From positions 13,086,875 through 13,150,874 of the forward strand of contig CM046863.1 of the NCBI GenBank assembly GCA_025617745.1: DNA of 64,000 bases. The letters are read 5' to 3'. Both the position numbers and the translations under genes were made by a program. Positions 1-11,036 of this stretch are shown here, in pieces. Source of the DNA: Heliocidaris erythrogramma. Taxonomy: Eukaryota; Echinodermata; Echinoidea; Camarodonta; Echinometridae. Each line of letters begins with the position of its first letter. Within the stretch, counting starts at the first letter, position 1. The notes under the pieces are model-generated. The model worked only from the letters and a program-made list of their open reading frames with translations. It ran no database searches and was not told where the DNA came from.

Positions 1-347
1 GTATACACTATACAAAAATCTAGATATGCGTATATTTCGTCTGAATAATTCCCTTATTTATTTGACCTCCATTCTGCTTCTACGTATATTACACTGATTT
101 ATTTTGGGCTGTCATGTTTTCAAACTTAAGTTTATAATGGCAGTCCGTCTTCTGCTCTCTGAATTTCAATGCGTTGAATAATTTATAATTTATAAACTGA
201 AATGTAATTATATTATTATAAATATGTATATTTTGATCACGTTATGTTCTTTTCATTTTATGTGAATGCATTGTTATATTTTCCCTGTTATTGTATGCTC
301 TTATATGATTGCAGAAGAAAATAAACTCAAACAAACAAACAAACAAA
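1..347 (+). other. AT-rich flank ending in a LINE-like 3' tail
   Basis: No gene is seen. The last part carries an AATAAA-type signal and then an (AAAC)n run at about 328-347, as at the 3' end of many non-LTR retrotransposons. The tail abuts the 15-bp repeats of the next element. Calling it a LINE remnant is inference because no coding part is visible. Confidence 0.35.
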
Positions 348-680
348 TGCTCCGCGACAACTGACTGCTCCGTCGATAGAAATGCGACAATTGCTCCTGC
401 GACAATTGCTCCGCCGACATTTGCTCCAAAATATGATTATTGTTCAGTCGTTAAAAATTATGCGACAATTGCTCCGCGACAATAAACTCGGTAGACATGG
501 TAGATAAAAAGGAATATGCGACATTTGCTCATCGACAATTGCTCCGCCAACATTTGCTCCATTTGAGCGACAATTCCTCCGCGACATTAGCTCCGTCGAA
601 GAAAATGAATATGCGACAATATCATTGCCTCGAGATATCTCGAATATCTCGAAATACATGTATGTCGAGACAATTACTAC
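348..680 (-). repeat. Left foldback arm (15-bp units, minus orientation)
   Basis: Degenerate copies of TGCGACAATTGCTCC and close variants alternate with AT-rich linkers. It is shorter and more mutated than the right arm. Confidence 0.75.
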
Positions 681-1222
681 CGTACCTCTAACTGCTTATT
701 CCACGAGAGTACGATGACACTGGCGTAAATCCGTTCCGAGGAGTGGGATGGGGAATGAACAAAATATTTTGCCGAAATTTCTTGCTCACATTAATTTGAC
801 TATACACACCCCTCACCCACACACCCCAAGACACATACTTTTATTTATTTTGCGAGCGAGCCAAAAATTACCATATCTTGCCTTAAAAGAAGTCTCGTTT
901 TTTTGTCAAAATACACTCTGGACTTATAAGATATTTAAATGGTATATTTGGTTACCTCACTGCCAAATATTACATACTTCGCTGTTGCAAATGTTTGCTG
1001 TCCAAAACCACACTGTTTCTAAACATTGCGAGCAAGGAAAACGCATTCTCTTGGGGATAAAGTATCATTTCGTCATCAAATACACCACAGGCCTATAACC
1101 TTTCTAAAATATATTCGTCCGCCTCCCGTTGCATGCAGTTTAAAAAGTTGAACTTGGCAACCCAGAATGATTGTCGTACTTTTGTATTACTGGTATAAAT
1201 TATTATGTCTTTCACGTTTGTA

Positions 1223-1285
<63 letters not shown>

Positions 1286-1682
1286 AACCATGCAGTTCTG
1301 CATCGGGGAGTCAGGGAGCTAGAGGCATTATTATGATATTTTCTGTTTGATAGAGTACTGCCATATTAATAAGTATAATACATGTATATGTCAATTTGTT
1401 TTGTTTGCGAGGCATTATGCAAGCTCCACGTGGCGGGAGGCCCGGGAGCGAACACTTAATTCCACCAATTCCCCATATTTTGGGCGTATATTCCCTTCCC
1501 CTCACTATTACAATATTAAATTGAACCTATGAACTTTAGCAATTCGCAACAACCCACATACAGGACTGGCTTGTTTTCCCCACCAGCAAGTGTCATGACA
1601 AGTAGATAGAATGGCTATAATTTAGAAATAAATGTTCGCCATCATTTACTCAGTTGTGTTAAAAATGCCCAAGATAAAGAAA

Positions 1683-1718
<36 letters not shown>

Positions 1719-1890
1719 GAACAAAATAATAAAACATATAGATGAATAATTAATAGGTATAGGCAAAATCACAAGGGAAAGTGGTAGAAAAAATCTTTAA
1801 AAAGGTTTATTTCCAAATCCCGAAACACCAACAACAGCTATTGTTCTGAATTCGTTGTGTTCGCTTTTGATGAGGATTTTATATAAGATC
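681..1890. other. Core between foldback arms; no recognisable gene
   Basis: The core holds a long (AT)n microsatellite at about 1228-1281 and a (GA)n tract followed by a G run at about 1684-1719. The longest open frame (748-1098, plus) has no recognisable motif and is probably chance. Confidence 0.5.
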
Positions 1891-2716
1891 GTCGTTGGAG
1901 CAATTGTCACATACATAAGCATTAACGACGGCCGACGGAACAGATGTCGGCGGACAAGTTGTCGCATGAGCAATTGTTGCGGAGCAATGATATTGTCACA
2001 TATTCATTTTATTTGACGGAGCTAATGTCGCGAAGGAATTGTCGCTCGAATGAAACAAATGTCGGCGGATCGAGTGCTTTCCGCCGGAGCTAATGTCGCC
2101 GGAGCAAATGTCGACGGAGCAGTTGTCGAGGAGCAAATATTTATTTCTATTTACTGAGTTTATTGTCGCGGAGCAATTGTCGCATATTCATTTTTATCGG
2201 CGGAGCAATTGTCGCATATATTCATTATTATCGACGGAGCAGTTGTCGCGGAGTAGGTAATTGTCGCTCGATCGGAGCAAATGTCGACAAAACAATTGTT
2301 GCAGAAACAATTGTCGCAATTGTCTCATATATTCATTTTATCGACGGAGCAATTGTCGCTCGATCGGAGCAAATGTCGACGGAGCAATTGTCGCAGGAAC
2401 AATTGTCGCATATATGCATTTTTATCGACGGAGCAGTTGTCGCGGAGCAATTGTCGCTCGATCGGAGCAAATGTCGACGGAGCAATTGTCGCAGGAGCAA
2501 ATGTCGACGGAGCAATTGTCGCAGGAGCAAATGTCGACGGAGCAATTGTCGCAGGAGCAAATGTCGTCGGAGCAATTATCGCAGGAGCAAATGTCGACGG
2601 AGCAATTGTCGCAGGAGCAATTATCGCGGAGCAATTGTCGCGGAGCAATTGTCGTATTTTTAGGAGCATTTGTCGCAGGAGCAATTGCCGCCGGAGCAAA
2701 TGTCATACATTCAGTA
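1891..2716 (+). repeat. Right foldback arm (15-bp units, plus orientation)
   Basis: The densest part, about 2455-2640, alternates AATTGTCGCA-type and AAATGTCGAC-type 15-mers almost perfectly. Because 15 is a multiple of three and the units lack stops, several frames on both strands stay open here. Those open frames are a repeat artefact, not genes. Confidence 0.8.
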
Positions 2717-3466
2717 GGGAAAGCAAGATGAACGTACTAAAACCGTACGGCGACAGTACAGTCGGCGGTGGATTTCCACCCTCTTAGCCCCACGTGTTCT
2801 CTTCTGACCCCTGCCTCTCTTGCTTCAGGCATTGTGATTCAAGAGTCAGTCCTGATTTAGAAAATGTCTTGAAGAAACGTCGGACCTCCTGAAAATTCAA
2901 AGCGAATGTGTTTTTTTATACCGGCCCCAAATTGGTCGTACGCTGCACGCACGTGTTTTCATGTGCCGTGGGTGGGACACACGAAGCACGCAAGTCACAT
3001 GCACGTTTTCAGCTATGATTGGATACCCGCGTGACACGCACGTGGCCCAGAAGGAGCGCATGCGCACTTGCGTGACCATCACATGCGTGCCTCGTGAGTG
3101 CTGCCTGCGGTATTCGCGCGGTGTTTACCCCCAGTAAACGCGCAACCCACCCACGCTTTTCGCACTACCCTCTTGCGGAGACTGTGAGTGTTCATTACGT
3201 CCTGTCCACGGGCTGCCTGTCGTAGTGAGAACGCAGAAAAAAATGTGCATACACATTTTCGGCCTACGGCTTTAGCGTGCTGTCTGCGATCTCGAAATTC
3301 CGTCCGAACAACCTGCGTCCCCCTTGCGTTTTCCCAAATTTCTGCCCGTAAACCACCCGTAAACCACCCGTACAAGCCCGTACGGGCAGTTGTGACTAAG
3401 GCTTTAATAACTCCTTTTGCAATAATTTCTCTACATCATTAGGGCCAGTTACCGATCCAAATGAAC
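2717..3466. other. GC-richer block, no gene recognised
   Basis: Between about 2930 and 3400 the sequence is clearly GC- and CpG-richer than its surroundings, with many ACGCACGTG-like words and a short direct repeat (CCGTAAACCAC twice near 3350). Open frames on both strands show no known domain. It may be an old DNA-transposon fragment, but I cannot name a family. Confidence 0.4.
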
Positions 3467-3697
3467 AGACCTGTATTACTAAGTGATTCAAATGTATGGA
3501 TGTTTCTTTCCTGGGGACCTAGTAACGAGGTATTCCATTAACCTGTTATTAATGAATGAACTACAATACTTGGAATCCAGTTTGCATACATTACTTGTTG
3601 CTATGTCTGACAAACCTCTGGTAAGCTTTCATGTTGTCAAGAACAACCTTTGTTTCAAAAGTATGCATAACATTTGAATCACTTAGTAAACAGGTCT
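3467..3697. mobile_element. Small MITE-like element with ~28-bp inverted ends
   Basis: Left end 3467-3494 and right end 3671-3697 are near-perfect inverted repeats sharing TTACTAAGTGATTCAAATG. The element is about 231 bp with no coding capacity. That fits a non-autonomous DNA element, but the superfamily is not assignable from what I see. Confidence 0.65.
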
Positions 3698-3976
3698 AGT
3701 GGACGTGTTAGGCGTTGTTAGGTTGTACAAACATTTTGGCTTACCCAACCTAGTATCACTTAATGCTTGTAAATGCATTGCAATTATTTATAACAGGTGG
3801 ATGTCATAGTTTACCACTAGGAGTTTGACAAAGAGGTAAACAGTTCCAAACAATTTTGTGCTGAACAATGGTGTAGTGATTACACCAACGCCATACACTG
3901 AATGTGCCCTGATCCAGCCCGTTGCTTGAACGATTTGGGCTTTGTTGTTTGGAACCAGTAACCTGGACGACGAGCG

Positions 3977-4050
3977 CATATGACGTCAGCACTTCGGTAC
4001 TCTATTACGAAAATTACATATAGAGTATACCGAAGTGCTGACGTTATATG
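3977..4050. repeat. Strong hairpin (inverted repeat, 28/30-bp arms)
   Basis: Arms 3977-4004 and 4021-4050 are reverse complements with one 2-base indel and one mismatch, around a 16-base loop. Both arms contain GTCAGCACTTCGGTA or its complement. It is likely a foldback or MITE remnant. Confidence 0.7.
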
Positions 4051-4444
4051 GTCTTTATCACAATCCATCGGATTTATCGTCAGTTACCCAACTTACTTTA
4101 AAGGGTACCTGAGGCCTGAAAAAATACTTTGTGTTTAGTTAGCTTACACAAAATCAACCCCAGAAAACTTAACACGACAGCGTAGAAGAGATACATTGAT
4201 TTTTGAAAATGAAATACCCCCAAAATTAATATAAATAAGACTTGAGCAAAGACTAGTCGATCGGTCACGATAACTCGCCTAACGATTTATCGATTCAGGA
4301 ACGTCTTCCTGGAGTAATATTTATGTGAAGATTATTTATATTGTATGAAATGTTTGTTATATTGTATGAAATGTTTCAAATTATGTTCAATTTTCTTTAT
4401 GAGAGAGAATAATACAAACTTCTGAAAACAAAAAAAGTCTTCAC
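4051..4444. other. AT-rich spacer, no gene
   Basis: No coding signal or clear repeat is seen apart from short AT-rich words before the satellite begins. Confidence 0.4.
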
Positions 4445-6121
4445 TTTCAATTTTCGATTCGATAAATGTATTTTGCGACTTAGTTCTATTTTATTTGTTG
4501 TTTCATTTGGTTTTTGGTCTGTAGATTCTTTGTAATTTATGCGTCAAACCAATTTTCTATTCGATTTAAACGTTTTGTGTTGAATACTTGATTCATTTGT
4601 TGTTCTGTTTGGGTTGTAGATTCTCCATAAATTACGCGCCAACTGAATTTTCAGTTCAATAAAAACATTTTACGTTGTATATTTCATTCATTTCATATTT
4701 TATTTGGTTTGTATATTATCCATTAGTTATGCGCCAAATCAATTTCCAATCAATAAAAAAACATTTTGTGTTGTATACTTCATTCATTTCATATTTTATT
4801 TGGGTTGTAAATTATCCCTAAGTTAAACGCCAAATCAATTTTCGATTCGATATATTTATTTTGCGTCTTAGTTCTAATTTATTTGTTGTTCCAATTAGTC
4901 AGTAAATTCTTTGTAATTTATGCACCACACCAATTTCATATTCGACATAAACTTTTTGTGTTGAATACTAGATTCATTTGTTGTTTTATTTGGGTTGTAG
5001 ATTCTCCATAAATTTTCAGCAATTGAATTATCTGAGGGTACACCACAAGAAATAGCACTTTTTACTAAATTAGAAGAGAGCCCTTTAGACAAGAAAATAT
5101 AATCTAGTCTTGGTAATGCTAATGGGCAGTGTTGGTGTCGAGTATGCTTCTTTTCATTTGGATGTAAAAAGACGCCAGACATCAATTAAATTCAAGTCCT
5201 CCACAATGAGATTAAAAGTGTCCCTTGATCTAAAGTTTGCATGTTGAGGACGAGAACCTTTATAACCAATATGTCCAATAGCTATATTAAAATCTCCTCC
5301 AATAACCAAATTCATACCACTGGAATCAATAATTTGACGAAAGTCGTGAAAAAAAATGAGGATCATTATTGTTAGGCCCATATATATTTACAAATTTAAA
5401 TGATATTTTGTTAATAGTTACATCTAACATAATAAAACGGCCAGAAGGATCAGAAATCACATTTGAAACCTGACCTTGGAAACGCGGGTTGAAAAGCACA
5501 GAAACACCTCTTGAATTAGAAGCATAGCTACTCATAAAAATTTGACCACCCCATTCCATTGACCATATTTGCTCATTATCTTTCAAAGAATGGGTCTCTT
5601 CAAGTAACACAATATCATCTTTTCTAGATTGTAAACAGGAAAACTCTTTCTATTAAATCTGTCCTGCAGTCCACGGCAGTTAAATGTACAGATTTTTAAT
5701 GACATGACCAAAAATAATAATTACGCGCCAACTGAATTTTAAGTTCGATCAAAACATTTTGCGTTGTATACTTCATTCATTTCATATTTTATTTGGTGTG
5801 TATATTATCCATTAGTTAAGCGCCAAATCAATTTTCGATTCGATAACTGTATTGTGCTTCTTAATTCTAATTCATTTGTTGTTTCAATTAGTCAGTATCT
5901 TTGTAATTTATGCGCCAAACCAATTTTCTATTCGATATAAACATTTTGCGTTGTATACTTCATCCATTACATATAGGGTTGTATATTGTCCATTAGTACG
6001 CGCCAAATCAATTTCCAATCGATTAAAAACATTTTGCGTTGTATACTTCATTCATTTCATATTCTATTTGCCTGGGTTGTATATTATCCCTAAGTTAAGC
6101 GCCAAATCAATTTTTGATTGG

Positions 6122-6160
<39 letters not shown>

Positions 6161-6850
6161 CGTCTTGATTCTAATTTATTTGTTGTTTTAATTGTTCAGT
6201 AGATTCTTTGTAATATATGCACCAAACCAATTTTATATTGGACATAAAACGTTTTGTGTTGAATACGTGATTCATTTGTTGTTTTAATTGGGTTGTAGTT
6301 TCTCCATAAATTACGTGCCAACTTATAAATTTTGTTTTAATAAATACTTCATTCATTTCATATCTTATTTGGGTTGTATATTATCCATAAGTTAAGCGCC
6401 AAATCAATTTTCGATTCGATTATTTCGATATATGTGTTTTGCATCTGAGTTCTAATTTTTTTTTCTTCATTATGTCAGTATATTCTTTGTAATTTATGCG
6501 CCAAACCAATTTTCTATGCGATATAAACATTTTGCGTTGTATACTCTATCCATTTAATGTTTTATTAGGGTTGTATATTATCCAATACTTATGCGTCAAA
6601 TCAATTTCCAATCGATGAAAATCATTTTGCGCTTTATACTTCATTCATTTCATATTTTATTTGGATTGTATAATATTATCCCTAAGTTAAACGCCAAATT
6701 AATTTTCAATTCGATATAGGCCTACGTATTTTGCGTCTTAGTTCTAATTTATTTGTTGTTTCATTTGGTCAGTAGATTCTTTGTAATTTTATGCACCAAA
6801 CCAATTTTATATTCGACATAAAAGTTTTGGGTCGCAATTTTCAGTGCAAT
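4445..6850. repeat. 95-bp satellite with four-monomer higher-order period
   Basis: A phrase of the type GTAGATTCTTTGTAATTTATGC recurs at 4521, 4616, 4711, 4806, 4902 and 4997, that is every 95-96 bases. The variants cycle (TTCTTTGTAATTT, TTCTCCATAAATT, TTATCCATTAGTT, TTATCCCTAAGTT) and return to the first after about 381 bases, so monomers form a tetrameric higher-order unit. The array continues after an inserted LINE fragment to about 6850, with some monomer loss near 5800-5900 and an (AT)n expansion near 6123-6160. Confidence 0.8.
5014..5719 (-). pseudogene. LINE endonuclease (5' piece of ORF2), frameshifted, inside satellite
   Basis: On the minus strand a start near 5705 opens a frame beginning MSLKICTFNCRGL, typical of the start of an apurinic-like endonuclease of L1/Tx1-type LINEs. 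It continues through LLEETHS, GVSVLFNPRF and NIYGPN in one frame, then LVIGGDFN and LIDVWR in another, then RLDYIFLSKG and GVPSDNS in a third. The order matches an EEP endonuclease, broken by at least two frameshifts. No reverse transcriptase follows: satellite sequence resumes at 5720. Keeping only the 5' part is unusual because LINE copies normally lose their 5' part. The insertion point is clear because the satellite phrase ATAAATTACGCGCC is split. Confidence 0.75.
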
Positions 6851-7875
6851 TTAATGATGAATTTCAAGTTTGTTTGTTTTTTATAGAAAAAGAAACAGTT
6901 GTTGCATTTTTGCAACTTGGTCTAATTCCCAGATGGGCTTATCAGTAACACCATTCAAGCTAAACCCACTACTACTATAGTACTCCTACTAGTCTAGGCA
7001 AGATCCATGCAATTTTCCTAAATTTACTAGATTACTGGATTACGCCATTAAGGGACTCTTCAACTCTAGTCTTACTGTGCCACAAATTGGGGATTCAGAG
7101 ATGAAAATGAAATTTTAAATAACTATTTTCCTCCCATGTATGAATGATCTAGACTGGACATACGCCCGCTAATACACAAAAGTTATTGATGCCTATTCAG
7201 CCGTAAAAGCTAATGTGGAGTACAAGCGTATCTTCAATTCAGAGAAGCTGTACATGTAAGTGAGTAGTACTTTAGCTACATATTGGATATTAAAAATTAT
7301 TATGTAGATCTAGTCTACTCTAGAATATAGGCTAGAGCATTCGAGTAGACGCATTCATTGTAGGCTTATGTACTATATCATAAATGACATCCCCTTCATT
7401 ATTCAAGAGCAAGAACACTACTACAGTTAAAATACCCATCAAATTTCGCCATTGCCATGGGTGGCGTTTTCCATTTTTAAACTCATACCCCACATTGAAC
7501 AATACATGGGACAATCCTATTTTTCGCTTGACGAGAACAGTGATCGTGGAATTGAGAGTGACTATCCCGAACACAAATTAAGTCATAATCTTCAATGCAT
7601 CGCAATCAAACTCGAGTTAATGCATTGAAGGATGAGCAGATGAAAAGAAAAAATATACTACTTCATAATGACGAAAGAAGGCCATCATCGCCGACATCGA
7701 CAAAGAGTAAAAGAAAAAGATTAATTGCACGTAATTTCTCATGGACACGTACACTTCACCGCACGAAATTCACAAAAATTGGCGCGACTCGCAAAACTGG
7801 CCGGGCGGAGGTGACGCTACGTCATCAAACCACTTGAATGTGATTGGTCAAAAGTGGAAATTACTTTTATTTATG
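6851..7875. other. Unique-looking spacer, no supported gene
   Basis: No gene is supported. An 80-codon plus frame (7595-7837) is lysine/arginine-rich without a recognisable motif, and a CpG-richer patch lies at about 7780-7850 just before the LINE tail. Confidence 0.35.
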
Positions 7876-9523
7876 TTTTTTTTTTTTTTTTTATTCCTGC
7901 ATGTTTCACAATAATCAGTTTCATACATACAAACTTTGAAAATAGAAACACACAGAGGTCTGGCAATATAAACTGCACGCTTGAAGTTTTGCCATACCTA
8001 AGATCTTACATATTTCATACATTCTTAAAAGCAAACATAGATTAATAGATTAAATACAACAAAAAAAGTGCAAATATAATACACTATATACAGATACAAA
8101 TACAGATAAAGAATAAGATTGAAATTTCTACAGTACGTTCTAGAGCAGGAAAAATGTAGTAGACATGATAAAAGGTGCAGTCCATCCATACTGAAGGAGA
8201 AACAGAGAGAAAAGAGAGAGAGAAGAAAACGTAAGACAAGCAAGAGAGAGGGGGAGGGAGAGAGAGAGGGGGGGGGGGTGGGATGATGCCCTAATTAACA
8301 ATACCACTGCGCATAATTACATATCATGGCAAATTATACATGTATACATATATAGAAATGCAATCATAATATAATTAAGTACACGCTATGTTCAGGGGAA
8401 TTAACAACCAACTAATAGAACAAATATCTTAAATAAAAATGTTTGCAATGAGCATGCGCTTGACTGCATTTTTAAAAGAGTAAATTGTAGGCAAATTACG
8501 TGTTTCAATTAGTAAAGAATTCCAAACGTCTGGACCAGTATGTCTCACTGATTTATGTGCCAATAGTGTACGTGGATTAAACAAGTGCAAGTTTGCTGCT
8601 TGTCTCGTCGAATAAGAGTGAATAGCATTGTTTTCCATGAACATGGAAGAAAACGAGGCAGGTAAAACATTAGTACTATAACGATACATAAATAAAGAGG
8701 TTTGAAGAAAATTAATTTCACCGACTTTAAGGCATTTAAACCTAGCAAACAGGGGATCTGTGTGTTCACGATAACCAACCCCAGCACAAATTCTTAAAGC
8801 TTTCTTTTGTAACAGATGAATGTCACTTGTTACACTCTTTGACACTGCCCATAGAATATTACAATAAGAAATATATGGCAAAAAAAAGGTATTATATATC
8901 ATCAATAATATTCTGTCAGACACAAGATATCTTACTCTATATAAAATCCCAATACTCCGAGAAATTGGAGACATTATACTGTTCCGGTGGTCATCCCAGT
9001 CTAGCTTCTCATTAATATGAACACCCAGGAACTTAGTACAAACCTCCCTCTCCAATTCCACATCATCCAGTCTAACTACTAATTGTTGCTCATTGCAAAT
9101 CTTCCTTCCCTTAAAATGAATATAGTTTGTTTTTGATACATTTAAAGCTAACAAGTTACTTCGAAACCATTGTGTTAACTTAGGAAGCTCAATATTAATT
9201 CTAGTCTTGACTGTGTGTATATCACGGTGAGAGAGGAAAACGCTTGTATCATCTGCGAATAATATATATTGCAAGGCTGTAGATGCATTACATATATCAT
9301 TAACATATATAAGAAACAATAGAGGCCCTAGAATAGAACCTTGAGGGACACCAATTTTTAAAACAAGAATATCAGAGTTTACAGAATTATGACATGTATA
9401 TTGTCTTCTGTTAGATAAATAACTAGAAAACCATCGCAGAGCGATACCCCGTACACCATAATGTTCCAGTTTGCACAACAAAATTGAGTGGTCGTGAGTG
9501 TCGAAAGCCTTACCGCGTCCCAA
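7876..9523 (-). mobile_element. Non-LTR retrotransposon copy A (5'-truncated, CR1/Jockey-like)
   Basis: On the minus strand the element ends in a poly(A) tail (the T run at 7876-7892 on the plus strand). Its 3' UTR is recognisably similar to that of copy B at 9713-9900. The body is a reverse-transcriptase frame cut off at its 5' end near 9510. A (GA)n/G-run expansion sits in the 3' UTR at about 8200-8280. Confidence 0.85.
8429..9523 (-). pseudogene. Reverse transcriptase C-terminal part, LINE copy A
   Basis: This 364-codon uninterrupted frame carries the LINE reverse transcriptase palm and thumb. It has KAFDTHDHS (palm, one catalytic Asp region), [13 protein letters not shown], the catalytic box ILFADD, then KTKFLGV-like and [11 protein letters not shown] segments and the C-terminal [12 protein letters not shown] signature typical of the CR1/L2/Jockey group. 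The start codon is artificial: the first residues (MGRG) come from flanking sequence fused at the 5' truncation point, and the expected DLS before KAFDT is gone. A full protein would also need endonuclease and RT finger domains, so the copy is dead although the remaining frame is intact, which suggests a fairly recent insertion. Confidence 0.85.
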
Positions 9524-9691
9524 ACCGTATCAAATCGCTTCCAGAGCGATCGCATAAAAACCGTTCAGGTTACCGTCCCGGTTACCACGGCACGGTGCGT
9601 GTTTGGTGTGAACAGTGGCATTATAATAGTACACGACCGATTCATTTCCACCGCTTTTGAGCACCGTTGTATCGGAACGGGGGCCGTTCCG
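9524..9691. other. GC-richer fragment between two LINE copies
   Basis: This short CpG-richer stretch contains GTGTTTGGTGTGAACAG. A similar phrase, GTGTTTGGTGTGACGG, occurs at about 14282. The two may be halves of one older DNA element split when LINE copy B inserted. That is inference from a short match. Confidence 0.35.
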
Positions 9692-10186
9692 TTTATTTAT
9701 TTATTTATTTATTCTGCATGTTCCATAAATCACAATCATATTCATAACTGCACAATAATACAAAATATTACATATTGATAACAGTTCAGCTTATAAAATG
9801 CGGTTAATAAAATTTTGGGGAATGTGGAAACATGCACAGGTTTGGCAACATAAGCTTGGAGCTTGAGAAGCATCGCCACACCTGAAACATTGACAAACTA
9901 AGAACAATGAGAAGAATCATTGCGCAATCCTAACTATAAGGGGAAAAACAACCTTAAAATAATACAAATAGTAAATACAAAAAGAAAAATGATAAACAGT
10001 GGAAAAGATTAAAGAAATGCTAATAAGAACCCTTTTAACGCAAACTACATAGTGATTTAAATGTACATGTACGAGTAGAATGCAGGTGAATCGTATTGAA
10101 GCAGGCAAAAAGAAAAAAAATATATATATTGCACTTTCACAGAAGTAATAAGTACAAAACAAGAACACTAATTATATTACCATAAT

Positions 10187-11023
10187 TTACATCTTTGAGA
10201 TAAGCATGTGTTTAACACTGCTTTTAAAGGAATGTATGGTCAATGAATTGCGTGTATGAGTGGGTAAGGAATTCCAAACATCGGGACCATAGTGTCGCAC
10301 CGACTTATGAGCTAACATTGTGCGGGGATTGGACAAATGTATATTTGCTGATTGTCTTGTTTGGTAAGCGTGAACCGCATCGTTCCGTTGAAACATTGAA
10401 CAAAAAGTAACAGGTAAAATCTTGGTGTTATAACGATACATGAATATGGAGGTTTGAAGGAAATTAATGTCGCAGACTCTCAGAGTTTTCAGCTCAATAA
10501 ACAGGGGACGTGTATGGTCAAGGTAACCAGCACCAGAACATATCCGAATTGCTTCCTTTTGCAGCAGGAGAATATTGTCTGTTGTACTCTTTGATGCTGC
10601 CCAGAGGATATTACAATAAGAAATGTATGGTAGGATGAGAGTATTATATAATGTGAATAATGTTCTGGATGGTACAACATATCTGACCCTGTATAATATG
10701 CCAATGCCACGAGAGATCGGCACCCTTATGTGCTGCAGGTGATCTGTCCAGTTCAGTTTCTCATTTATGAGAACGCCAAGAAATTTTGTGCAAGTTTTCT
10801 GTTCTAATATGACATCATCAAGTTTTATAGAGAGCTTACGTTGACAAGATTTCTTACCCTTGAAATGAATAAAATTTGTTTTGAGGACGTTCAGAGACAA
10901 CTTATTACTTTGGAACCAATTGGCTAATTTGGGGAGTTCTGAATTAATTGAGTCTTCTAGCAAATTTATGTCACGATTAGAAATGAAAACACTTGTATCG
11001 TCAGCAAATAGGATATAATTCAA
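10187..11023 (-). pseudogene. RT C-terminal half, LINE copy B
   Basis: The frame starts just before the catalytic [11 protein letters not shown] box and runs through thumb-like segments to [12 protein letters not shown] and a normal stop. It is closely related to copy A over its whole length. Against copy A, the segment corresponding to YVNDIC is missing between this frame and the upstream one, so a deletion of about 16 bases causes the frameshift that splits the protein. Confidence 0.85.
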
Positions 11024-11036
11024 AATAGTTGATACA

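Larger units (their letters stand above)
348..2716. mobile_element. TU-like foldback element with 15-bp tandem repeat arms
   Basis: Two blocks of the same 15-bp units lie in opposite orientation around a non-repetitive core. The right block (about 1891-2716) is made of GGAGCAATTGTCGCA and GGAGCAAATGTCGAC units; the left block (about 348-680) has their reverse complements. Inverted arms of 15-bp tandem repeats are the architecture described for the sea urchin TU foldback family. The arms are unequal (about 330 and 825 bp) and no transposase is present, so this would be a non-autonomous or decayed copy. Exact ends and target duplications were not resolved. Confidence 0.7.

Noticed and set aside
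748..1098. 116-codon plus-strand frame
   Set aside because: No recognisable motif, lies in the core of a foldback element, composition like noncoding DNA.
2163..2787. Several overlapping open frames of 80-168 codons on both strands with protein-like repeats (Arg/Cys/Ser-rich, or Ala/Pro/Ile-rich)
   Set aside because: They result from stop-free 15-bp tandem repeats of the foldback arm, open in up to five frames at once.
4445..6850. Possible gene in the satellite region
   Set aside because: No coding periodicity; only the inserted LINE endonuclease piece has protein similarity.
7595..7837. 80-codon basic plus-strand frame that could be a small nuclear protein
   Set aside because: Lys/Arg-rich by composition only, no motif or splice context, next to a LINE tail.
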